A stretch of 64,000 nt of DNA from assembly GCF_010183535.1 (NCBI RefSeq), contig NC_071332.1, positions 20,088,001-20,152,000 of the forward strand, given 5' to 3'. Positions 11,756 to 22,290 of this stretch are shown in pieces. The stretch's first letter is position 1. Each line of letters begins with the position of its first letter. A model generated the notes under the pieces. It was not told the DNA's origin. It worked only from the letters and a program-made list of their open reading frames with translations, and ran no database searches. Origin of the DNA: Caenorhabditis remanei (taxonomy: Eukaryota; Nematoda; Chromadorea; Rhabditida; Rhabditidae). Made by a program: the position numbers and the translations under genes.

Positions 11756-14700
11756 CTATTTGCAATCCGTTTCAGATGAATCTGACTCGCAATCTGATTC
11801 TGAAGACTCTTCTATTGAAGAATCGTCAGAAGATATGGACATCGTATCTGATCCACTTTCATATCTATCACGGTCTCTGTAAAACCATTTCTTCTAAATT
11901 TCCTACGTTTGCTCTAACTTACAATTTCTTCACTTTTTCTACTACCACTTCTCGATCACGTCCATTTCTTTTATAGTAGTGATAGCAATTACTGAAACTT
12001 ACTTTTCATTTAAAAATCATAGTTAAACTATAGTTATAATCATAGAAGTAATTAAAAACTAACTCGCAAATCCGCTCCTTAGTAACAGGGTGAACCACGC
12101 TTCTTTTAGGAAGTAGGAATTTCTTGCAGAATTTGTTGGCGCAACTGAACGAAAAATTGGGAGAAGAAAATGCCAAGAAACTCACTGTGTTTCATGTTGT
12201 TCTTTGTTTCTTCTCGTTTTGATCACTTCTCGGTCTCTTCCATTTCTTTGATAATATGACAGACAAGCTCTGAAATTTAGTTTTTGTCAACGATTGAAAG
12301 TTTACGCTTACGGGCAAATTAATTTTTTTGTCACAGGATGTCGGTAGCTTCTTTTTAGTGGTTGTTTACAAATGGTGTTGGTACAGCTGAAAATAAAGAA
12401 CTATCAATATTTTGAAAATCTTCCTAACAAAATTACTTTGTTTCGTGCTTTTCTCTCTTTCTATGAGTTATGATCACTTCTCGATCTTTTCCATATTTCT
12501 TATAGTGATAATAGCAATTCCTGAAACTGAAGTGTAACTAAAAACCGCATACTTTCAAGCTTACATGCAAATTTTCTCTTTAGTGACAGGATGAGGTCTA
12601 AAGTGTTTCGCAAGTAACAGCTGTTGACAGACTGTGTTGGCGCATCTGAAAAAATTGTTAAGCTTCATCACATATACAAACTTATCTTACTTTTCACCGT
12701 CAAAAAACTTTTGTTTAGGTATTTTTTTATATGGATCATCAGTTTTATTTGGATGGATAGTCTCACTTTGTGGTTCTTGAGTTTTTGAGTTCCTGAAAAT
12801 AATATATGTATATATACAGTACTGGCCATAAAGAATGCGACACTTGCAGTTTTTAGTTGAAAATGGTCAACTTTGTGACTGTGACACGGCCTCCCTGATA
12901 GTCTGACAATATTGATTTTTATGGAGTGTATAGATCACAAATAGAGCTTCATTTTTGTAGTTGACCACTTTTTTGTACAGACACGTCCCAAGAAGTTATC
13001 AATCGTCAATGTCAATTGCTCGAAAATCTCCTCTCTTAGCACTGAAAAAGTGCAAAAATAGCAAGGAAATATTTTGCGGATTGATAACTTCTTAGGATGT
13101 GTCCGCACAAAAAAGTTGTCAACTACAAAAATGAAGATCTATTTGTGATCTATACACTCCATAAAAATCGATATTGTGGCACTGTCAGGGAGGCCGTGTC
13201 ACAGTCACAAAGTTGACCATTTTCAACTAAAAACTGCAAGTGTCGCATTCTTTATGGCCAGTACTGTATATGTTGTTGACAGAATGTGTTGAAAATATCA
13301 AGAAACTCACTTTGTTTCATCATTTTCTTTTTTTCTTGTTGTTATAATTTCTCGATCTTTCCCATTCCTTTTGTAATATGTCTGACAGGCTCTGGAATTC
13401 AGTTTTTGTAAACGGTTAATAGTTTACGCTTACTGGCAAATTCTTTCCTGTGTCACAGGATGTAGGGCGTTTTTTTTGGGATTAGTGGTTGTTTGCAATA
13501 TGCATTGGCGCAACTGAAAATAAACGACTATCATTTTTTTTTGAGAACACTCCAAATGAAATTACTGTGTTTCGTGCTTTTCTCTTTGTCTCCTCGTTAC
13601 GATCACTTTTCGGTCTCTCCCTGTATTTTTGTGGTAATCATAACAGGTTCTAAAATTTAGATTAAAATAAGTAAAAAGGAATAAACTTTAGCTTACTTGC
13701 AAACTCTTTTTTGTGTCACAGGATGTAGGGCGTTCTGTTTTGGGAGTAGTGGTTGTTTGCAATATGCATTGGCGCAACTGAAAATGACCGTGTATCAATT
13801 TTTAGAGAACATTCCAAATTAAATCACTGTGTTTCGTGTTCTTCTCTTTTTTTCCTCGTTATGATCACTTTTCGGTCTTTCCCTGATTTTCTGCGGTAAT
13901 CATAACATGGCCTAAAATATAGATTATAATAAGAATAAAGGAATACCTCCTAGCTTACTTGCAAATCTTCTCCTTAGTGACAGGATGAGTCCTACCCTTT
14001 TGCGGAAAAAGCGCACTTTTGCAGACGTTGTTAGCGCATCTATAAAAAACGCTGTTAAGCTATCTACAAACTCATCTTACTTTTCACTGTGGGGTTCTTG
14101 AGTTTCTGAGTTTCTGAAAATAATATTAATGAACATATCTAACTGTGTAGCTTACTTATCGCTCTCAGTTTCCCTCTCTTGCATCTCTGGTGGGTAGGCA
14201 ATGGTCACTTCTTGACAACTAATGCCAGGATTATCTGTGATTGGTGTTTCTAACGGACAAGTGCGGCTAGACGCTGGCTCCAGTGTAGTATACGTAATGG
14301 CTTCTGCTGAATTTTCAGAAAAATCGATACCGCTGCTGTTAAAGTATATCTCCGGCTGGTATGATGGAATTTGATAGGCTTCATTATTGGACAAAACATT
14401 TGATTCTTGATATTGATATGGAGGAATTGAATTGTATTCTTGAGAGCATTGCAATCTGGTATTTGACAGGTTTGGAACAGGATACATCTGGGTATTAACA
14501 GCTGGCCTGTTCCACTGTTCCACAGGGGATTCAACTTCCATTAAATCTTCTTCCAAGTTTTGCACCGAACTCTTACAAGGTTCTGGCAACGGTAAACTAA
14601 ACTCCGATCTAAGAATTAGCTGAAATTCATGAGTTCGAACAAAACCAACTCACTTTTTATTCACTGCTCCTCTTTCTGCCGCAATCACTCTCTCGTACTC

Positions 14701-14943
14701 ATTTTTCAAGTATAACTTGTAGCAAACACTAAAAAAAACCAACTAATTATGATGTGAATAAACTGTCTTACCTGCACACCAACATTCCGGTAGAAGGCAA
14801 GTGAAATGCTGTCGAGTCGGGTGGAAGAAGAGAATGGCATGACGGGATTGAGCAGCTGAAACGATTGGTTGGAAGGACTGATGAGGGGTTTTAACTCACA
14901 AAACCGGGGTTACTGTAGAATCAAGTTCCAGTGTAGTTTCCAT
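11756..14943 (-). CDS. zf3: tandem GATA-like C4 zinc-finger protein, frameshifted in exon 10
   Basis: Exons: 14900-14943, 14772-14855, 14654-14728, 14156-14608, 14081-14113, 13959-14039, 13828-13911, 13697-13777, 13566-13649, 13434-13513, 13311-13391, 12691-12792, 12565-12645, 12437-12520, 12312-12386, 12186-12269, 12064-12144, 11923-11991, 11756-11876. Layout: METTLELD start, CSIPSC finger, basic YKLYLKNEYERV tail, Tyr/Gln-rich exon with ITYTTLEPA, six further fingers, acidic Ser-rich C-terminus. Exon 10 is 80 bp instead of 81: eight A's stand where intact copies have nine bases, giving a stop at 13453-13455. With that base restored the frame would be 625 codons. It may be a pseudogene, a natural variant or a homopolymer error. 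Intron 11 carries a Tc1-like MITE. Confidence 0.72.
12817..13266. mobile_element. Tc1-like foldback MITE, subfamily A, copy 2
   Basis: A 450-bp inverted repeat with the same CAGTACTGGCCATAAAGAAT end as the copy at 5942, flanked by TA. The matching intron of zf8 (about 27925-27965) lacks the element, which shows the empty site. Confidence 0.87.
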
Positions 14944-15097
14944 TCCAATGAAAACTGTAGTTCACTAACTACTATAATTAAGGCGTGCTTAAGACTTTTG
15001 AAAAGTAGCAAAAAGAACGATAGAACCGATACTATCTTCTTTTTGATGACCTTGCCTGCAATACGATTTTTCGCGCTTTTTAGCCAGTCGGGTGGGC

Positions 15098-15119
15098 TTA
15101 TAAAAGGTACACTGATAAG
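15098..15119 (-). promoter_or_regulatory. Conserved GATA-site plus TATA-like block upstream of zf3
   Basis: Reads CTTATCAG-TGTACC-TTTTATAA on the minus strand, about 170 bp before the ATG at 14943. CTGATAAG fits the HTGATAAR site of nematode GATA factors. The same block and spacing recur upstream of other copies; its role is inferred. Confidence 0.55.
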
Positions 15120-15627
15120 GAGGTGGGCTTTGACCAGAGATTAGGACATAAAATTACAGTGCTTAATGTTTGAAGAGTTTATTCAGTTGCAGATAAATAA
15201 ATCATTGAGTTCTGCTGACTTGTAAGTTATAAGAAATCAGGAGTGTTGGAAGTGTAGCATGTCGTCTTCTTGTTTCCTGGAAATCACAATTCATCAATAC
15301 TCAAACCTACGAGTCCCTACCTCTTTCAAAAGACTAGTGGTCAATAGCCACCCATAAAAGTATCAATTCGAAAAAAAAGTGTCATAAATTTTTTGACATC
15401 CCAGTTTTTGCAAAGAAATGCGAGATTTTCTCTGGTTTTCTCGTCTATAAAGCCCAAGTCCAATAAATTTCACGCGTACCAAAAAAAGAAAAATTGCCCA
15501 GTTCTCACAAAAAGATATTACTAAAAGTATTTTGTTCTGACGGAAAAAGAAAATCGTTCGGTTAGTCATACAGAAAAATCTTCGATAAGGTTCGAACTTT
15601 TATTTTGTGGAAGCAATCTATTCAACT

Positions 15628-18059
15628 TTACAAAAATAAATTATAGTGCATAAAATTATCTATGATGCCAGTGAGAGTCAAGCAAATTTTGAAAAAAGTT
15701 ATTCGTTTTTTTTTAATAAAAGAAATCAACTCACAATTTTTTTTTATTAATTCGCAATCCATTTCAGAAGAATCTGACTCGCAATCTGACTCTGAAGACT
15801 CTTCTATTGTAACATCGTCAGAAGATATGGACATCGTATCTGATCCACTTTCATATTTATCACGGTCTCTGTAAAACCATTTTTTCTAAATTTCCTACGT
15901 TTGCTCTAACTTACAATTTCTTGATTTTTGCTGCTCCCACTTCTCGATCATGTCCATGTCTTTTGAAGTACTCAAAACAAAGACTGAAACTTAATTGACA
16001 GTAAAAGACATGGTAATAATTCTAACGATTTCTAAGCTACCGTCTTAAAATGACCACAGCTCTCTAGGGAGTATCCGTACAGAAAAGTTGTTAACTACAA
16101 AAAAAGAGATCTACTTTTGATATGTATCATCCATTAGAAAATCAATGAATGGAACAATCAGTCATATCAAATTCTCAAAGATGAACTAGTTATCAATTAT
16201 GGATGACCCTTCGAGCTTACCTGCAAATCTTCTCCTTCGTTACAGGGTGCGGTCTTATGTCTTTCGGATGGAGTACTTTCTTGCAAAATGTGTTGGAACA
16301 ACTGAACAGAAAAAATTAATCGAATGTTTCGAAACGGGTCAAATATCTCACGTTGTCTCATGTTGTTCTTTTTTTCTTCTTGTTGTGATCACTTCTCGGT
16401 CTCTTCCTACTCTTCTAAAATAACTATAGCAGGCACTGAAACTTAATTATCAACTACGAATGAGCTTTTGAGCTTACTAGCAAATCTTCTTTTTTGTCAG
16501 AGGATGGGAAACATTGTTTTGAAGCAGTGGTTGCTTGCAGAATGTGTTGGCGCAACTGGACAAAAAATTGGAAAAAAGAAAATGTCAAGAAACTCACTTT
16601 GTTTCGTGTTTTTCTCTTTTTTTATAAGTTCTGATCACTTCTCGGTCTCTTCCATTCCTTTTATAATAATCAAAGCAGGCACTAAAATTTAGATAATAAT
16701 AAGGGAAAGGGAATATCCTTTACTAGTTAGCTAGTTAGTTCTAGTTAGTTAGCTTACCTGCAAATCCTCCCCTTTGTGACAGAATATATCCCAGAGTTTT
16801 GCGGAATAAGTGCTTGCTTACAGAATGTATTGGCACAACTAAACAACAAATATATCAGGTTCGTAGCAGTTTTTGAAAATCTTACTGTGTTTCATGTTTT
16901 TCTCTTCTTCTCCTTGTTACGATCACTTCTCGGTCTCTCCCAGTTCTTTTGTAGTAGTTATAACATGTTCTAAAGTTCAGATAACCGCAAGGAAAAACAA
17001 TATCCTCAAGCTTACTTGCAAATTTTCTTTTTAGTTACAGGATGAAAATTAATTTTTCCCAGAAGTAGAGTTCCCTTACAGAGATTGTTAGCGCATCTGA
17101 AAAAAGTTGTTAAGCTTCATCACATATACAAACTCATCTTACTTTTGACCTTCCATAAACTTTTTTTTGCGTTTTTTTCTTTTAGTCTCACTTTGTGGTT
17201 CTTGAGTTTCTGAGTTCCTAAAAATAATATTAATGAACATATCTAACTGTGTAGCTTACTCGCTCTCAGTTTCCCTCTCTTGCATCTCTGGTGGGTAGGC
17301 AATGGTCTCTTCTTGACAACTAATGCCAGGATTATCTGTGATTGGTGCTTCTAAGGGACAAGTGCTGCTAGACGCTGGCTCCAGTGTAGTATACGTAATG
17401 GCTTCTGCTGAATTTTCAGAAAAATCCACGTTGCTGCTGTTGAAGTTTATCTCCGACTGGTATGATGGAATTTGATAGGCATCATTATTGCACAAAACAT
17501 TTGATTCTTGATATTGATATGGGGGAAGTGAACTGTATTCTTCAGAATATTGCAATCTGGTATTTGACTGGTCTGCATCAGATTCAATCAAGTTCGACTT
17601 AAATGTTGGAATAGGACAAATCTGAGTCTCCGCAGCTGGCATGCTCCACTGTTGCACAGGAGATTCAACTTCCATTGAACCTTCTTCTAAGTCAAATACT
17701 GCTGCTGAATTGTTTTCCACTAATCTAAGAATTATCTGAAGTTCATTAGTTCGAACAAAACCAACTCACTTTTTATTCACTGCTCCTTGTTCTGCGGCAA
17801 TTACTTTCTCGTACTCACTTTTCAAGTATAACTTGTAACAGACACTAAAAAAAACCAACTAATTTTGATATGAATAAACTGTCTTACCTGCACACCAACA
17901 TTCCGGTAGAAGGCAAGTGAAATGCTGTCGAGTCGGGTGGAAGAAGAAAACGGCATGACGGAATTGAGCAGCTGAAGCGATTCGTTGGAAGGACTGATGA
18001 GGGGTTTAGACTCACAAAGCCGGGGTTACTGTAGAATCGAATTCCAGTGTACTTTCCAT
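15628..18059 (-). CDS. zf4: tandem GATA-like C4 zinc-finger protein (14 exons)
   Basis: The spliced frame is open for 541 residues. Exons: 18016-18059, 17888-17971, 17770-17844, 17260-17724, 17143-17217, 17016-17096, 16886-16969, 16758-16838, 16598-16681, 16478-16555, 16352-16435, 16221-16301, 15915-15983, 15628-15868. MESTLEFD start; CSIPSC finger; Tyr/Gln-rich exon (QYQESNVLCNNDAYQIPSY); a short basic linker KRKKRKKKF; four CANxxC fingers; acidic tail SSESDCESDSSEMDCE. In sister genes the stop follows EMDC plus one residue. Here a small insertion removes that stop and adds about 37 residues. Probably a nuclear DNA- or RNA-binding protein, by analogy only. Confidence 0.83.
16030..16190. repeat. 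Degenerate Tc1-like MITE fragment
   Basis: Keeps the internal motif around AAGTTGTTAACTAC and a decayed right end. It lies in the last finger intron of zf4, where zf5 and zf9 also hold decayed copies, so the insertion may predate the gene duplications. Confidence 0.5.
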
Positions 18060-18213
18060 TCCAATGAAAACTGTAGTTCACTAACTACTATAATTAAGGC
18101 GTGCTTAAGACTTTTGAAAAGTAGCAAAAAGAACGATAGAACCGATACTATCTTCTTTTTGATGACCTTGCCTGCAATACGATTTTTCGCGCTTTTTAGC
18201 CAGTCGGGTGGGT

Positions 18214-18235
18214 TTATAAAAGGTACACTGATAAG
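18214..18235 (-). promoter_or_regulatory. Conserved GATA-site plus TATA-like block upstream of zf4
   Basis: Same CTGATAAG site and TTATAAA-like box as upstream of zf3, about 170 bp before the ATG at 18059. The surrounding 200 bp is nearly identical between the two genes. Confidence 0.55.
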
Positions 18236-18715
18236 GAGGTGGGCTTTGACCAGAGATTAGGACATAAAATTACAGTGCTTAATGTTTGAAGAGTTTATTC
18301 AGTTGCAGATAAATAAATCATTGAGTTCTGCTGACTTGTAAGTTATAAGAAATCAGGAGTGTTGGAAGTGTAGCATGTCGTCTTCTTGTTTCCTGGAAAT
18401 CATAATTCACTAAATTCTGAAAAAGCAATTTGCCTAGGTGATTTATCAATACTCAAACCTACAGGTTCCTGCCTCTCTCAAAAGACTAATGGTGAACACC
18501 CCGTTTAAAAGTATCAATTCGCGAAAATAAGTGTCATAAATTTTTGCCAACCCAGTTTTTGCAAAGAAGTGAGTGCGAGATTTTCTCTCGTTTTCTCGCC
18601 TATAACGGCCAAGTCCATTAATAATTATCTCTGAGCCTGCGAGAGCCAAGCCAAATTATGAAAAAAATTATTGGTTTTTTTTTAATAATAGAAATAAACT
18701 CACAATGTTTTCTTT

Positions 18716-21610
18716 TTATTTGCAATCCATTTCAGATGAAACAGACTCGTAATCTGATTCTGAAGACTCTTCTATTGAAGAATCGTCAGAAGATATGGGC
18801 GTCGTATCTGATTCATTTTTATATTCATCACGCTTGCTGTAAAACTAATTTATCTGAACTTCCCATGTTTGCTCTAACTTACAATTTCTTCACTTTTCCT
18901 GCGACCACTTCTCGATCACGTCCAGTTCTTTTAAAGTAATGATAGCAACTACTGAAACTTAATTGTCAGTAAAAGGCATCATACAGAACAAAAGTAGAGC
19001 TCAATTTTTGTAGTTGACCACTTTTTGTACCGACGCTTCTTAACAAGATACGCATAGACAAAGTAATTTCTCTCTTAAGTCGGCTTATAATTTTTGAGCT
19101 GTGTTCTCAAAATGACCATAACTTTCAAGGGAGTGTCCGTACTGAAAAAGTGTCAACTACAAAAATGGAGTTATATTTTTGATCTAAATGATTTATTAAA
19201 AATTTTCTCGGTGGGACAATCAGTCAGATTATGACACCCTCTCAAAGATAAACATTTTACCTAAAAGTTGTTTGAATTACGGTCATCACAGTATGTGCTG
19301 AATTTTGAGTCATGAGTAGAGAACAGAGAATTATAAAGATAACTCACCGACAAATTTTCTCTTTAGTGACAGGGTGAGATCCCCACTGCTGCGGTCGTAA
19401 CTGTTGCTGGCAGGATGTGTTGGCACAACTGAGCAAAAAATTGGAAAAATAAAATGTCAAAAAACTCACTTTGTTTCGTGTTTTTCTCTTTTTTTATAAG
19501 TTCTAATCACTTCTCGGTCTCTTCCATTCCTTTTATAATAATCAAAGCAGGCACTAAAATTTAGATAATAATAAGGAAAAGGGAATATCCCCTAGCTCAC
19601 CTGCAAATCTTCTCCTTTGTGATAGAATGATACCTTATGTTTCGCGGAACAAGTGCTTGCTTGCAGAATGTATTAGAACAACTAAACAACAAATGTATAC
19701 GTTTTGTAGCAGTTTTTGAAAATCTTACTGTGTTTCAAGTTTTTCTCTTCTACAAGTTATGATCACTTCTCGGTCTCTTCCATTTCTTTTGTAGTAATTA
19801 TAACATATTCTAAAGTTCAGATAACAGCAAGAAAAAAACAATATCCTCAAGCTTACTTGCAAATTTTCTCTTTAGTTACAGGATGAACATAAATTTTTTC
19901 CATAATTAGGGTTTGCTTACAGACGTTGTTAGCGCATCTGAAAAAAGTTGTTAATCTTCATCACATATACAAACTCATCTTACTTTTGACCTTCAAAAAA
20001 CTTTTTTTTGCGTCCTCTTCTTTTCTTCGTTATGGTCACTTCCCGGTCATTTCCAAATCTTATGTAATAACTGTAGCATGTACTAAAATTAAGACGACAG
20101 TAAGGAAAAAAAATCTTCAAGCTAACGTGCAAATCTTCTCTTTAGTTACAGGATGAATATAATTTTCCCATAAGTAAAGTTTAACCTTGCAGGTTGTGAT
20201 AGTGCATCTAAAAAAAAGTTGTTAAGCTTTATCACATATACAAACTCATCTTACTTTTCACCTTTCTGGATATTCTCCTTTTGTGGTTCTTGAGTTTCTG
20301 AGTTCCTAAAAATAATATTAATGAACATATCTACAGTACCGCTCAATAGAATATGAACTTTGGCTGTTTTCAGTTGAAATTGTCCAACTTTGAGAGTGTG
20401 TCATGGTAATTCTGATTTGTCATACCTAGTAGGTTTTTATTGGATCTAACAGAACAAGGGTAAAGCTTTTTTTTGTAGTTGGCAACTTTTTTGTACGAGC
20501 ACTCCCTAGCAAGTTACATATCGACAAAGTAATTTCTCCCTCAAATCTTCCTATTTCAATGCAAAATCGAGTGATTTTTGAGCTGTCGTCTTAAAATGAC
20601 CATAACTCTCTAAGGAGTGTCCGTACAAAAAAGTTGCCAACTACAAAAATGGTGCTCTACTTTTAATCTGCATGTTTCATTAAAAACCAACTAGATTTGA
20701 CAATCAGAATCGCTATGACACACTCTCAAAGTTGGACAATTTCAACTGAAAACGGCCAAAGTTCATATCCTATTGAGCGGTACTGTAACTTTGTAGCTTA
20801 CTTATCGCTCTGCGCTTCCTTTTGTTGTTCCCCTGCTGGGTGAGCGATACTCTCTTCTTGGCAATTTATACCAGGATTTTCTGTGATTGGTATTTCTAAC
20901 GGACAAGTGCTGCTAGACGCTGACTCCAGTGTAGTATACGTGAGGATTTCTGCTGAATTTTCAGAAAAATCCACGTTGCTGCTGTTGAAGTTTATCTCCG
21001 ACTGGTATGATGGAATTTGATAGACATCATTATTGCACAAAACGTTTGATTCTTGATATTGATATGGAGGAATTGAATCGTATTCTTCAGAACATTGCAA
21101 TCTGGTATTTGACAGGTTTGGAATAGGACAAATCTGAGTCTCCGCAGTTGACATGCTCCACTGTTCCACAGGTGATTCAACTTCCATTGAATCTTCTTCT
21201 AAGTCGAATACTGCTGCTGAATTATTTCCCACAGAGCTCTTACAAGCTTCTGGCAACGGTAAACTACACTCCGATCTAAGAATTAGCTGAAATTCATAAG
21301 TTCGAACTAAACCAACTCACTTTTTATTCACTGCTCCTCTTTCTGCAGCAACCACTCTCTCGTACTCATTTTTCAAGTATAGCTTGTAGCAAACACTAAA
21401 AAAAACAAACTAATTTTAATGTAAATAGACTGACTTACCAGCACACCAACATTCCTGTAGAAGGCAAGTGAAATGCTGTCGAGTCGGGTGGAAGAAGAGA
21501 ATGGCATGACGGGATTGAGCAGCTGAAACGATTGGTTGGAAGGACTGATGAGGGGTTTTAACTCACAAAGCCGGGGTTACTGTAGAATCAAGTTGCAGTG
21601 TACCTTCCAT
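18716..21610 (-). CDS. zf5: tandem GATA-like C4 zinc-finger protein (14 exons)
   Basis: The spliced frame is open for 501 residues. Exons: 21567-21610, 21439-21522, 21321-21395, 20802-21275, 20255-20305, 20127-20207, 19984-20082, 19857-19937, 19729-19809, 19601-19681, 19470-19553, 19348-19428, 18883-18951, 18716-18836. MEGTLQLD start; CSIPSC finger; Tyr/Gln-rich exon; a CTITTC finger whose tail reads RFGNDREV; CANNVC, CSNTFC and CANTSC fingers; acidic tail ending EMDCK. All introns are phase 2. Intron 4 carries a Tc1-like MITE (20334-20785) and intron 12 a decayed one. Closest paralog in the window is zf9, which has one extra finger. Confidence 0.86.
18975..19290. repeat. Degenerate Tc1-like MITE in zf5 intron
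   Basis: Contains two inverted copies of the internal motif near TAGTTGACCACTTTTTGTAC, but the terminal CAGTAC ends have decayed. It occupies the same gene position as the relics in zf4 and zf9. Confidence 0.55.
20334..20785. mobile_element. Tc1-like foldback MITE, subfamily B, copy 1
   Basis: A 452-bp inverted repeat ending CAGTACCGCTCAATAGAATA, flanked by TA on both sides. It differs from subfamily A after the first seven bases but shares the internal GTTGGCAACTTTTTTGTAC-like motif. It lies in intron 4 of zf5. Confidence 0.85.
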
Positions 21611-21803
21611 TCCAATGAAAACTGTAGTTATCTAACTACTGTAGTTTTTTAATCAAATGTAACAGGAAACTGTGATTGGCGTGACTAAGATTTTTGAAAA
21701 GAGACAAAAAGAACGATAGAACCGATACTATCTTCTTGTTGATGACCTTGCCTGCAATACGATTTTCTGTACTTTTTGGCAAAACGTTTTTCGACGGGTG
21801 GGC

Positions 21804-21825
21804 TTTTAAAAGATACAATGATAGG
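21804..21825 (-). promoter_or_regulatory. Diverged GATA/TATA-like block upstream of zf5
   Basis: Carries TGATAGG in place of TGATAAG and TTTTAAAAG in place of the TATA-like box, 208 bp before the zf5 ATG. Weaker than the other copies. Confidence 0.4.
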
Positions 21826-22290
21826 AAGGTGGGATGTGACCCCAAAAATAAGGATATGAACAGAAATAATTTAAGGCAAGAAGAAATGGTTTTATTTGAA
21901 AACAACTAGATAAGTCAAACATGTTATGCTGGTTTCTCTAGAGACTTGAACGTCCGAATGTTACTGAAGGGATTCACGATTTAGGTTAAAAAACGCGGTA
22001 TCTGATAAAGTTAGTAATTTGTTGGATCCAGAACAAGAAAATGATCATGGTTGAATTTAGATATTCTACTCTTGAAGGCAGCTTTTGACGGTTTAACCGC
22101 AAGTACCCATTCGGACAACGAATTCCAACATCGGAGGCATTTATTAGACAGTATTTAGGAAGATAATTTTGTCGAACTCCTAGTTACCAATTTAAGATAG
22201 TATCAATGTAGTTTTGAACGATCCAATAGTTCAAAAATTTGGTTATCCATAATAATTTCTTGAGTAACCATCAGTGTTTATAGGCAAATG

